NCBI RefSeq assembly: GCF_000512735.1
Contig: NZ_CP007028.1
Coordinates: forward strand, 496,001-560,000
Direction of reading: 5' to 3'
Source: Thermocrinis ruber
GTDB lineage: Bacteria > Aquificota > Aquificia > Aquificales > Aquificaceae
DNA: 64,000 nt
Part shown: piece after piece, positions 1 through 8,541 of the stretch
Layout of the letters: the number at the start of each line of letters is the position of its first letter
How positions within the stretch are numbered: position 1 is the first letter of the stretch
Program-made: the position numbers and the translations under genes
The notes under the pieces: model-generated
Told to the model about the DNA's origin: nothing
Database searches by the model: none
The model's input: only the letters and a program-made list of their open reading frames with translations

Positions 1-261
1 AAGGGCTTGTGCTGCAAGTTCAATGTCCTTTTCCAAAGCCCTTGCCAAGGAACATATCACAGGTCCTTTGACCTCTTCCGCAATAAGCTTAACCGCCTCA
101 AAGTCCCCCTTAGAGGCCGCCGCAAAGCCCGCCTCTATTACATCAACCCCAAGCCTTGCCAACTGAAGTGCCATCTGGAGCTTTTCCTCCGTAGTCATAG
201 AAAAACCCGGTGCCTGCTCTCCATCCCTAAGGGTGGTGTCAAAAATATAAACTCTCTCCAT
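1..261 (-). CDS. leuA: 2-isopropylmalate synthase, N-terminal part (runs off window)
   Basis: First committed enzyme of leucine synthesis: condenses acetyl-CoA with 2-oxoisovalerate. Only the first 87 codons are in the window. The start [20 protein letters not shown] carries the DTTLRDGEQ metal/substrate signature of the DRE-TIM (HMGL-like) superfamily, followed by the conserved V-x-x-IEAGF strand. ATG at 261-259 is preceded by a good AGGAGG ribosome site (about 267-272) and by a separate promoter. Homocitrate and citramalate synthases start similarly, so the exact substrate is inferred from this N-terminal resemblance to LeuA. Confidence 0.85.
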   Translation of the reverse strand, partial: MERVYIFDTTLRDGEQAPGFSMTTEEKLQMALQLARLGVDVIEAGFAAASKGDFEAVKLIAEEVKGPVICSLARALEKDIELAAQAL

Positions 262-282
262 TCCGTTTCCTCCTAACTATTG

Positions 283-311
283 ATAATAATTCTCATTTAG
301 CAAAAAGTCAA
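283..311 (-). promoter_or_regulatory. leuA promoter
   Basis: On the minus strand TTGACT (311-306), a 17-base spacer and TATTAT (288-283) form a near-consensus sigma-70 type promoter about 22 bases upstream of the leuA start codon. The -10 lies inside a Fur-box-like stretch (282-300). The -35 nearly touches the end of the upstream nuclease-like gene. Confidence 0.65.
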
Positions 312-314
312 GGG

Positions 315-2272
315 TTAGGGAAGATTGGGATTTTTTCGTCGGTTATTATCAAGTAAGTCATCTGTTATTATCAAGTAAGCTATGCTGTCATCGTCTAAAC
401 CTTCTACCGAGTTTATCAAATTAGGTATGTCAGATATATCATAGACTTCTAAAATGTCTCCTACACGAGCACAAATTTTTGATTTCAAATTTTTTACCGC
501 CTTTTTATTACCACTTTTTGCTTCTATTAAGCATATAAAGAGTTGTTTTCCTGTGGTTAAACCAAGAATTAAACCATCAACTTCCATAAGTTGATCTCCA
601 GAGTGTACAGAATATGCAATTAGATTTGATATTGTCATACAAAGAATATCTTTTCCTTTTATTGACTCATCATTTTTAAGTTTTTCAACAACCTTAGACT
701 TTGCCTCTAATTCTTTCTTTACGCTTTTGCTTGTTCCATTATGCTTTTTGTTAAATTCTGAAATGATATTGTTCTCGTAAAACTTAATGACATCGTCCGC
801 GAAACCTATAACCGCATCAGGGAAATTGAAGTAGCTCCTAAGAAATGAAGTATGATCCCATTCCCATCTTACATCTTTACTATTAAAGAAGAGTTTCAGT
901 GCCTGTTCTATGTATTTCTTAGCTATTTTTTCTATCACATCCCTTTTATGCTCTATATAACCCGCCCCATTATATTTATCCTTTATACACTTTAGGAACT
1001 TTTTAACCATATTAAACGATTTTTCAAATGCTGTTATTGAACTTCGCTTATCAGACCTGGAGTTGTATTGAATCACATAGAAGTTCAGAGGTGTTTTCCA
1101 AACTACTCTATAGTAGTTTGAATTTGAATTTATTTTTACTAATCGGGCTTTGCCCAGCCTCTTTTTAAATTGTTCACTAAGGTCCTCGTCTTCAAACTCA
1201 AACCTCATAATAGGTACGCATTTACTTTTGCTCTTCACATCGTTCTTGACTTCTTTTATAATATCTTTTATCAACTCATCGTAAATTTTATTAACAAAAT
1301 CACAATTACAGATATCTATACCATTTTTCAAATCTTCTATTTTCGTTTTTAATTTTTCCTTCAAATATTCGTAGTATAGGCTCTGTATTGCCAAGACTTT
1401 CTCGTTTAAGTACACGCTTTTATACAACTGTCTGTAAAGAAATTTTAATGTATTAGAAATTTCAGTTTCACCGAAAACTATGCTACGTATAAGTTCTGGA
1501 TTATCAAATAGCAATACAGGGGAAAGGTTAAGCCCGGATGGAGTATAGAATGAGTCCAAAACAAGAAAAGCAATGTTTCTTACAGTACGATATAAGCTTT
1601 TTAGGTAGGGTAAATTATTTTTTTCCACTTTATCAGAAAAGTCATCAACAATATATCTTTCAAACATCTGCTTATATACTTCTTCAAACCAGATTTTGTC
1701 TTCTTTATTTATTTTGTCCTTATTCTTTTTATACAAACAATCAAACCTCAAATAAGCTAAGATTTGATAAAAATGGCTATAATCACAGAATTTAAATATT
1801 TCTTTGGCTCTCTTCTTTATTTTTTCTCTATCAATGTTTTCTATCAATCTTGTATAAAGTTTTTCTTCAAAAAAAACTCTAACAGGATCCTTTCCGTGAA
1901 AAATGTCCACTCCAAGTGCCCGATATTAAATAATAACGCCCAGCATTTGATTAGATCTTTCCCTTTTACCTCCTTTTCTCCAGCCTTAAGTTTAAACTTT
2001 ACATTTGATGCATGAATTTCATCTACTTTTTGATCCCATTGGTCTATCAAAGCAAAAATTAAGGCAATGTAGTCAAACCTTGAATGTCTTGCTCCGTCAA
2101 TAACCTCCCTCACAATACCCAGATGGTCTAAGTTCTTTAATCTGTCAATTTCTCCAACTTCATCTAAAAAATCGTATAGGGTTTTCACAGGTTTTGCCTT
2201 TTCTATGTTCAGATTGTAAATACCAATGCCGGGTATAAAGTAGTGCGTGGAGTTATCCTCCAAGTATCCCAT
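315..2272 (-). pseudogene. Frameshifted putative defence gene: HD-like N-terminus plus PD-(D/E)XK nuclease-like C-terminus
   Basis: Two overlapping minus-strand frames (2272-1844, 142 aa; 1910-315, 531 aa) read as one protein if a run of eight T (sense strand, 1876-1869) had nine or six: E132 would continue directly into EEKLYT, giving about 650 aa. The N-terminal part has RHS (62-64) and NIGH (116-119), spaced like the H and HD boxes of HD phosphohydrolases but with HD replaced by FN. The C-terminal part has EVDG then LIEAKSG (D445, E463, K465 of the 531-aa frame), the pattern of PD-(D/E)XK nucleases. The region is clearly more AT-rich than its neighbours, suggesting acquisition. The family is not recognised and a defence role is inferred. 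It could be a decayed gene, a sequencing error, or a gene expressed by slippage. A TAAAAT box (2285-2280) ends 7 bases before the start codon. Confidence 0.6.
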
Positions 2273-2387
2273 TACTCAAATTTTAACTCAATCTCATAGG
2301 GTGTAGTTTTTTAAACACTGCTATATTATTTTGCTTTATCCACCCCCGTGGGTTAAATTAATAAGCAAAACTTTTGCGAGGTGGTCC

Positions 2388-3500
2388 ATGAGTTTAAAGC
2401 CTTTGAAACTCAGAAATAAAGTGTTAGAAGTTCCCATAATACAAGGTGGTATGGGTGTTGGTCTTTCTTGGGAGAAGCTGGCGGGTGCTGTGGCAAGGGA
2501 AGGTGCTATGGGTGTTATTTCTGCGGTGGGCACAGGTTATAGGTTTCCGGAGCTTGTCAAGAGGGATAAGTTTGGGCGTCCTATAGGTTCTGTATACACC
2601 CACAGCAAAGAGGCTTTAACTTTGATGATCCAAAAAGCCAAAGAGATTTCTCAAGGTAGGGGTGCTATAGGGGTAAATATTTTGTATGCTATAACGGATT
2701 ATGGGCGTGTGCTTAGGGATGCAATAGAAGCGGGGGCGGATGCCATAATAACCGGCGCGGGATTGCCTTTGAAAATGCCAGAATACGCAGAGGGTGCGGA
2801 TGTTGCCCTTATTCCCATAGTTTCCTCTGCAAGGGCTCTTAATCTGATATGCCGGACATGGGAGAAGAGATACAAAAGGCTACCGGATGCGGTGATTTTG
2901 GAGGGTCCCAAGTCTGGAGGGCATCAGGGTTTTAAGTACGAAGAGTGCTTTATGCCTGAGTATCAGTTGGAAAATCTGTTTCCTTCAGTTCTTGAGGAAG
3001 CCCAAAGGTGGGGTGGAATTCCCGTCATAGTTGCGGGAGGAATTTGGAGCTACCAAGACATCCTTTGGTATATGGAGAGGGGTGCGAGCGGTGTTCAAAT
3101 AGCAACTCGTTTTATAGCCACCGTAGAGTGCGACGCACCGGATATATACAAGGAAATTTTGCTGAAGGCGGAAGAGGATGACATCATACTCTTTAAGTCT
3201 CCTGTGGGTTATCCACTGAGGGTGGTAAAGACGCCCTTTGTGGAAAGGCTGTTGCTTGGGTATAACGGATGGAACGGTTGTGTTTCCCACTGCGTGGTGC
3301 CTTGCAACAAAGGAGAGGAGGCGAAAAAGGTGGGATTTTGCATTGCGGACAGGCTGGGTGCGGCGTGGCTTGGAGATTATGAGGAAGGCATATTCATAAG
3401 CGGTGCTAACGGTCATCTTTTGAAAAAGCAGTGCATAATAACCGTCAAAGAGCTCATTGAAATTCTTACAGGAAAAAGGGAGGACCCTACTTTAAAATAA
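2388..3500 (+). CDS. Nitronate monooxygenase-like FMN-dependent oxidoreductase
   Basis: TIM-barrel flavoprotein of the 2-nitropropane dioxygenase/NAD(P)H:flavin oxidoreductase family (about 370 aa). Visible hallmarks are the N-terminal VPIIQGGMGVG loop, a GxNILYAI strand, the FMN-phosphate region IPVIVAGGIW, and GPKSGGHQGF, which holds the family's active-site histidine. The frame stays open to 2331, but ATG 2388 has a GAGGTGG ribosome site just upstream and begins the conserved domain 10-15 residues later. True substrates of this subgroup are often not nitronates; some relatives are quinone reductases or enoyl reductases (FabK). It heads the plus-strand run leading to alr. Confidence 0.8.
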   Translation: MSLKPLKLRNKVLEVPIIQGGMGVGLSWEKLAGAVAREGAMGVISAVGTGYRFPELVKRDKFGRPIGSVYTHSKEALTLMIQKAKEISQGRGAIGVNILYAITDYGRVLRDAIEAGADAIITGAGLPLKMPEYAEGADVALIPIVSSARALNLICRTWEKRYKRLPDAVILEGPKSGGHQGFKYEECFMPEYQLENLFPSVLEEAQRWGGIPVIVAGGIWSYQDILWYMERGASGVQIATRFIATVECDAPDIYKEILLKAEEDDIILFKSPVGYPLRVVKTPFVERLLLGYNGWNGCVSHCVVPCNKGEEAKKVGFCIADRLGAAWLGDYEEGIFISGANGHLLKKQCIITVKELIEILTGKREDPTLK

Positions 3501-3507
3501 AAGCTTA

Positions 3508-4524
3508 ATGTCCCGGAGCGTCCTCCTGATAGACAAGGAAGCTTTATTTCATAACGTAAGGAGTCTTTATCAGTTTTCCGGCAAGCCCATCATAGCGGTT
3601 GTCAAATCTGATGCCTACGGCGTGGGAGTAAAGTATATTGCAAGCCTTTTGGAGTCTTTAAGGGAGGTGGAGTTTTTGGCGGTTGCCTGCGTGGAGGAGG
3701 GCATTGAATTGAGAAAATTAGGGGTAAAAAAGCCCATCCTAATCTTGGGTGGAGTGCTAAAGGGTGAAGGAAAAGCTTTGGTGGATTATAAGCTAACACC
3801 GGTTATATCCCACAGGGAACACTTGCGGGCGGTGGAGGGGCTAAAAGTTCCTTTACATCTCAAGTTTGACACGGGTATGGGAAGGCTCGGTTTTTTGGAT
3901 GAGTTTGTAGAGGACCCAAGGGTAGAGGGTTTGCTAACACACCTTTCCTCTCCCGCAGACGAGGAGTTTTCCAAAAGGCAGATAGAAGTTTTCAAAAAAA
4001 TCCTTGAAAGATACAAAGGAATAAAGTATGTGCACTTGGAAAGCTCGGCGGGACTGATCTACAGAGTGCCCTTTGCTACCCACATAAGGGTCGGTCTTGC
4101 CCTGTATGGAGAAAAGCCTTTGCCTAACTATCCCATTGAATTGAAGCCAGTCCTCACTTTGAGGGCAAGGCTAATATCCGTTAAAAATCTTCCCAAGGGA
4201 CATCCTATATCCTACTCAAGGAGCTATATCCTTGAAAGGGACACCTTGGTGGGTGTGGTTGCCTTTGGTTATGCGGACGGGCTCATGAAGAGCCTTTCCA
4301 ACAGGGGCGTCCTTTATTACCAAGGAAAGCCCGTAAAAATACTCGGCAACATCACTATGGATATGACCATCGTGGATTTGGGCGGAACACAGCCAAAGGT
4401 AGGAGATTGGGTAGATATAGTTTGTCAGAGGCAGAGCTTTACAGATTTAGCCAAACTGGCGGGAACCATACCCTACGAGCTTATGTGCAATCTTTCAAAG
4501 AGAATAAAAAGAAGGGTTTTATAA
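3508..4524 (+). CDS. alr: Alanine racemase
   Basis: PLP enzyme interconverting L- and D-alanine for peptidoglycan. VVKSDAYGVG near residue 32 contains the PLP-binding lysine; HLKFDTGMGRLGF and the C-terminal GYADGL stretch match the fold-type III barrel and its C-terminal domain; ISYSRSY is near the position of the usual SYGRTY. At 338 aa it is slightly shorter than the usual 360-380. It follows the previous gene after 7 bases, and a TAAAAT (3493-3498) lies 9 bases before ATG, so it may also have its own promoter. Confidence 0.92.
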   Translation: MSRSVLLIDKEALFHNVRSLYQFSGKPIIAVVKSDAYGVGVKYIASLLESLREVEFLAVACVEEGIELRKLGVKKPILILGGVLKGEGKALVDYKLTPVISHREHLRAVEGLKVPLHLKFDTGMGRLGFLDEFVEDPRVEGLLTHLSSPADEEFSKRQIEVFKKILERYKGIKYVHLESSAGLIYRVPFATHIRVGLALYGEKPLPNYPIELKPVLTLRARLISVKNLPKGHPISYSRSYILERDTLVGVVAFGYADGLMKSLSNRGVLYYQGKPVKILGNITMDMTIVDLGGTQPKVGDWVDIVCQRQSFTDLAKLAGTIPYELMCNLSKRIKRRVL

Positions 4525-4539
4525 TTTTTGAACCCAACC

Positions 4540-5646
4540 ATGCGAAAAGAACTGAGCCCTTTCATAGTAATGGACATTCTAAAGTTAGCCCAAGAAATTC
4601 CCGATGTTGTGCATTTGGAAATTGGAGAGCCAGACTTGGAGCCACCACCGGGTGTAATAGAACGTTTAAATTGGGCTGTCTCAAAGGGACTCTTTAACTA
4701 CACTCCAAGCCTTGGGCTGTGGGAACTCAGAGAAAGGATTGCCAAACATTACAGGGACTATTACGGAGTTGATATAGACCCAAACCGGGTGGTTATTACC
4801 ACCGGCACATCCTCTGCCTTCTTGGTAGCCTACTCCATACTCTTTGACATTGGAGAGAGGGTAGCCCTAGCAGACCCATCTTATCCTTGCTACAAGAACT
4901 TTGCCCATCTTTTGGGTGTGGAGCCCGTCTTTATCAATGTTGATGAAAGCACAAACTATCAGATCACACCAGAGCACTTGGAAGGTTTGGACATTAAGGG
5001 TGTTCATATCTCTTCTCCATCAAACCCAACGGGCACCCTCTACGATGAGGAAAACCTCAAAGCCCTGTGTGAATACTGCAAGGAAAGGAACATATACTTA
5101 ATATCCGATGAGATATACCATGGGCTTGTTTATGAAGGAAAGGAGAGAACTGCTCTTGAGTTTTGGGACAGGGCTATTGTTATAAATGGCTTTTCTAAGT
5201 TTTTCTGTATGCCCGGTTTTAGGGTGGGATGGATGATCCTACCAGAGGACCTCATAAGAAGGGCGGAGGTAGTCATGCAAAACATCTATATCTGCGCTCC
5301 AACCCTCAGCCAGTATTCCGCCTTGGGTGCCTTTGATTACGATTACCTTTCAAAGGTCAAAGAGACCTTCAAAAGACGCAGGGACCTGCTATACGAGGGC
5401 ATAAAGGATATACTGCCTATAAAGGGAAAACCCAGTGGTGCCTTTTACCTTTGGGCGGACATCAGCGAATACTCCCAAGATGCTTACGAGTTCTGCCTTG
5501 AGGTTCTAAAAGGGGCAAAGGTAGCCCTCACACCGGGCATAGACTTTGGAAAAAACCAAACCAATCACTTTGTAAGGCTGGCTTACACTCGTAGAGAGGA
5601 AGAGCTAAAGGAAGCAATAAACAGATTAAGGGAGTTTCTCTCATGA
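4540..5646 (+). CDS. Class I/II PLP-dependent aminotransferase (AspC-like)
   Basis: Fold-type I aminotransferase of about 368 aa. HLEIGEPD near the N-terminus, SPSNPTGT, SDEIYHGLVY and GFSKFFCMPGFRVGW (the PLP lysine is in SKF) are the expected landmarks. The substrate cannot be fixed from sequence; aspartate, alanine and diaminopimelate-pathway aminotransferases share this layout. An in-frame TTG at 4528 is possible, but ATG 4540 gives a family-like N-terminus. TATAAT at 4520-4525 suggests a promoter here. It overlaps argD by 4 bp (ATGA), so the two are translationally coupled. Confidence 0.85.
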   Translation: MRKELSPFIVMDILKLAQEIPDVVHLEIGEPDLEPPPGVIERLNWAVSKGLFNYTPSLGLWELRERIAKHYRDYYGVDIDPNRVVITTGTSSAFLVAYSILFDIGERVALADPSYPCYKNFAHLLGVEPVFINVDESTNYQITPEHLEGLDIKGVHISSPSNPTGTLYDEENLKALCEYCKERNIYLISDEIYHGLVYEGKERTALEFWDRAIVINGFSKFFCMPGFRVGWMILPEDLIRRAEVVMQNIYICAPTLSQYSALGAFDYDYLSKVKETFKRRRDLLYEGIKDILPIKGKPSGAFYLWADISEYSQDAYEFCLEVLKGAKVALTPGIDFGKNQTNHFVRLAYTRREEELKEAINRLREFLS

Positions 5647-6767
5647 GCTTTCTGATGGACACTTACAAAAGGCTTCCTGTATCTTTTGTGCGCGGAGAGG
5701 GAGTTTATCTTTACGATGAAGAGGGTAAAAGGTACTTGGACTTGGTGGGTGGAGTGGCGGTGAATGTGCTGGGACACTCGGACCCAGACCTTGTAAGGGC
5801 ACTGTGTGAGCAGGCACACAAACTTTGGCATGTTTCTAACCTTTACCAGAACCCTTGGCAGGAGGAAACTGCAAAGCTGTTGGTGGAGCAGTTTGGTGAG
5901 CCTGCAAAGGTCTTTTTCTGCAACAGTGGTGCAGAGGCAAACGAGGGGGCCATAAAGCTGGCAAGAAGGTACTTCTGGGAGAAGGGAGAAAAAAGATACA
6001 GAATTATAACCTTTAAAAACTCCTTTCACGGAAGGACCTTTGGGGCAATGTCCGCCACAGCCCAGGAGAAAATCCATAAGGGGTTTGAACCACTGCTTGA
6101 TGGTTTTGATTATGCAGAACTCAACGATATAAAATCTGTGGAAAGGCTTCTGAGGAAAGAAACTGCGGGCATAATGCTTGAGGTGATCCAGGGGGAAGGG
6201 GGCATAAACGAGGCGGAGGGCGAGTTTTTGGTAAAGGTGGAGGAACTCTGCAGAAGAGAGGGGCTACTTCTTATAGTGGATGAGGTTCAAACGGGCTTAG
6301 GAAGGACGGGTAAGTTCTATGGCTATCAGCACTTTGGCATAAAGCCAGACATTATAACCTTAGCAAAGGGTCTTGGTGGTGGCTTTCCCATAGGCTGTGT
6401 GATTGCAAGGGAGGAGGTAGCCCAAGCCTTTAAGCCCGGAAGTCATGGTTCTACCTTTGGGGGCAATGCTTTAGCCTGCGCCTGTGCAAAGGTGGTAATA
6501 GAAAAGGTTTTAAAGCTCTTGGACCATGTGGAAGAGGTGGGAAACTACTTCAAAGAAAGGCTCAGACCCTTTGGAAGGGTAAAGGGAAGGGGGTTGATGC
6601 TGGGGCTTGAGAGGGAGGAAAACTGTCAAGAGGTGGTTTTAAAAGCCTTAGAAAGAGGACTGCTCATAAACTGCACCGCGGAAAGGGTCATAAGGTTTGT
6701 TCCACCTTTGATAATCCAAAAGGAACATGTGGATTTTGCCATAGAGGTGCTGAGGGAGATTTTGTGA
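5643..6767 (+). CDS. argD: Acetylornithine aminotransferase
   Basis: Class III aminotransferase converting N-acetylglutamate semialdehyde to N-acetylornithine in arginine synthesis; it may also serve the diaminopimelate pathway. The N-terminal VRGEGVYLYDEEGKRYLDL, NSGAEANEGAIKLAR, IVDEVQTGLGRTGKFY and TLAKGLGGGFPIG (PLP lysine) are all present, at 374 aa close to family length. It starts inside the upstream aminotransferase stop and its own TGA overlaps the ispF ATG. argJ (49704-50840) and argF (63184 onward) supply other steps of the same pathway. Confidence 0.93.
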   Translation: MSFLMDTYKRLPVSFVRGEGVYLYDEEGKRYLDLVGGVAVNVLGHSDPDLVRALCEQAHKLWHVSNLYQNPWQEETAKLLVEQFGEPAKVFFCNSGAEANEGAIKLARRYFWEKGEKRYRIITFKNSFHGRTFGAMSATAQEKIHKGFEPLLDGFDYAELNDIKSVERLLRKETAGIMLEVIQGEGGINEAEGEFLVKVEELCRREGLLLIVDEVQTGLGRTGKFYGYQHFGIKPDIITLAKGLGGGFPIGCVIAREEVAQAFKPGSHGSTFGGNALACACAKVVIEKVLKLLDHVEEVGNYFKERLRPFGRVKGRGLMLGLEREENCQEVVLKALERGLLINCTAERVIRFVPPLIIQKEHVDFAIEVLREIL

Positions 6768-7234
6768 TGTTCCGGGTAGGCTTTGGCTTTGACGCCCATC
6801 CCTTTGAGGAGGGCAAACCTTTAATTTTAGCGGGTGTGCGCGTAGATTTCCCAAAGGGGCTAAGGGGACACTCGGACGGAGATGTGGTCCTGCACTCTAT
6901 CACAGACGCCCTTCTGTCTGCGATCGGAGAACAGGACATAGGACAACTCTTTCCAGACACAGACCCAAGGTGGAAGAACGCAGACTCTGCCATCTTTTTA
7001 AAGACCGCATTAGAAAAATTGCACCAAAAGGGCTACCGCATAGTCAATGTGGACTGCACCTTGGTGGCAAACCAACCAAAGATCGCACCCATCAAAGAAA
7101 GGCTCATAGAGAACTTAGCCAAGCTTTTGGGTGTGGAAAGGGAGCAGGTTTCCCTAAAGGGCAAGAGAAGGGAAGGGTTTTGCCAAGAGGAGGGAATAGC
7201 CTGTTTCTGTGTGGTTTTGGTGCAAAGGTATTAA
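6767..7234 (+). CDS. ispF: 2-C-methyl-D-erythritol 2,4-cyclodiphosphate synthase
   Basis: MEP isoprenoid pathway enzyme that cyclises CDP-ME 2-phosphate. GFDAHPF (metal ligands D and H), GHSDGDVVLHSITDALL and DIGQLFPDTDP are canonical. ATG 6767 overlaps the argD stop (TGATG). Odd feature: the C-terminal loop that normally reads ATTTE...GRGEGIAC reads GKRREGFCQEEGIAC here, so the threonines that usually contact the CDP phosphates are replaced by basic residues and the loop is about 3 residues shorter. Still very likely ispF. Confidence 0.92.
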   Translation: MFRVGFGFDAHPFEEGKPLILAGVRVDFPKGLRGHSDGDVVLHSITDALLSAIGEQDIGQLFPDTDPRWKNADSAIFLKTALEKLHQKGYRIVNVDCTLVANQPKIAPIKERLIENLAKLLGVEREQVSLKGKRREGFCQEEGIACFCVVLVQRY

Positions 7235-7259
7235 GATTTTAATAAGGAGGTGAGGTAAG

Positions 7260-7682
7260 ATGGAAGCAATAGACCTTATAAAGGTTCATCCGCCGGTGGT
7301 CCATTTTGCCATAGCCCTGCCCGTTGCCCTTTTGGTGATAGACCTTTACTACAGGTTTAAAAAAATCCAGCCCGACGGACTGCACGCCCTCATCACCTAC
7401 CTGAGCGTTCTTGCGGTGGTAGGAGGCACTATTTCAGGCATCATAGCCCACGAGCCAATAGAAGATATTCTCCATCATGCACCAGCCTTTGAAATTCACG
7501 AGTATCTTGGTTTATCCCTGACGCCTCTCTTTTTGGCTTTGGGTGTTGTAAGGTTTTTGATGGACAAAAAACCCGCCTTTAGAAATGTATTTACTGTTCT
7601 TTTGGTGCTTTTGGTGATCCTGCTTTTCTATCAGGGGTTTTTGGGAGGAAAGATAGTTTATGAGCATCTAATAAAGCTTTGA
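7260..7682 (+). CDS. DUF2231-type small membrane protein
   Basis: A 140-aa protein with four hydrophobic segments (about 14-32, 43-62, 80-98, 108-127). The start IKVHPPVVHFAIALPVALL matches the DUF2231 pattern, where an HP..VHF motif opens the first membrane helix. Conserved histidines (HPPVVH, HEP, HHAPAFEIHEY) resemble haem- or metal-ligand patterns, but no function is established. A strong GGAGGTGAGG ribosome site precedes ATG 7260. It lies 25 bp after ispF in the same run. Confidence 0.75.
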   Translation: MEAIDLIKVHPPVVHFAIALPVALLVIDLYYRFKKIQPDGLHALITYLSVLAVVGGTISGIIAHEPIEDILHHAPAFEIHEYLGLSLTPLFLALGVVRFLMDKKPAFRNVFTVLLVLLVILLFYQGFLGGKIVYEHLIKL

Positions 7683-7701
7683 TCTTTGCTAAAATTTTTT
7701 C

Positions 7702-8541
7702 ATGCGTTTTGCCAAGCTTCAGGGTTCGGGCAATGACTTTGTGGTCATAGACAACAGAGATGGAAAAGTTGAAGAGTTTTTAAGGTCTTTGAACCTTGAT
7801 ATTAAAGAGTTTGTAAAAAAGGTTTGTGCCTTTCATACGGGAGTTGGGGCAGATGGGCTAATACTGATAGAGAACCCGGAGAATCCAGAGAACCACTTTA
7901 AGTGGCAATTTTTCAACTCGGACGGGTCTGTGGCAGAAATGTGCGGTAATGGTTCTCGCTGTGCGGTTAGGTTTGCCTTTGATGAGGGGATAGTGGGCAA
8001 AGAGGTGCGCTTTGAAACCTTGGCGGGGGTTATAAGGGCTTACGTTCTGGACGGTGGAAAGAGAATAAAGGTCCAGCTTACACCACCTAAAGATTACAGA
8101 GAGGTCTCCTTGAGCTTGGACACACAGAGTATAGAAGGATACTTTATAAACACGGGCGTGCCACACTTTGTGGCAGTAGTAAACGACCTTGAAAAAATTG
8201 ATGTGATAAAGCTTGGCAGGGCAATAAGGTTCCATCCTGAGTTCCAACCTAAGGGTACAAACGTGAATTTTATAGAGCGGGAAGGAGATGATGCCATAAG
8301 AATAAGAACATACGAAAGGGGCGTGGAGGGAGAGACCTTAGCCTGCGGGACAGGTGCCACCGCCTCCGCCATAGTAGCCTACAAAAAGGGTATTGTCTCA
8401 AAGAAACCCGTGCGAGTTCTAACCAAAGGTGGAGAGGTCCTTGCCATAGACTTTGACAACGATTTCAGGGAAGTTTTCCTTGAAGGTGGGGTTGTCAGAG
8501 TCTTTGATGGCTTTTTGAGGAGAGAACTCTTTGAATGTTAA
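7702..8541 (+). CDS. dapF: Diaminopimelate epimerase
   Basis: Converts LL- to meso-diaminopimelate for lysine and peptidoglycan. FAKLQGSGNDFVVID at the N-terminus, MCGNGSRCAVRFA (first catalytic cysteine) and ETLACGTGATASA (second catalytic cysteine) are diagnostic. Length is 279 aa, as usual. TAAAAT (7690-7695) ends 6 bases before ATG with no Shine-Dalgarno, predicting a leaderless transcript. The last 7 bp overlap the GGDEF gene. Confidence 0.95.
   Translation: MRFAKLQGSGNDFVVIDNRDGKVEEFLRSLNLDIKEFVKKVCAFHTGVGADGLILIENPENPENHFKWQFFNSDGSVAEMCGNGSRCAVRFAFDEGIVGKEVRFETLAGVIRAYVLDGGKRIKVQLTPPKDYREVSLSLDTQSIEGYFINTGVPHFVAVVNDLEKIDVIKLGRAIRFHPEFQPKGTNVNFIEREGDDAIRIRTYERGVEGETLACGTGATASAIVAYKKGIVSKKPVRVLTKGGEVLAIDFDNDFREVFLEGGVVRVFDGFLRRELFEC

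Noticed and set aside
7-276. Plus-strand open frame over the leuA start
   Set aside because: Antisense shadow of leuA, whose DTTLRDGEQ motif is clear on the minus strand.
2331-2387. Earlier start for the nitronate monooxygenase-like gene
   Set aside because: The extra residues are not family-like and GAGGTGG lies just before ATG 2388.
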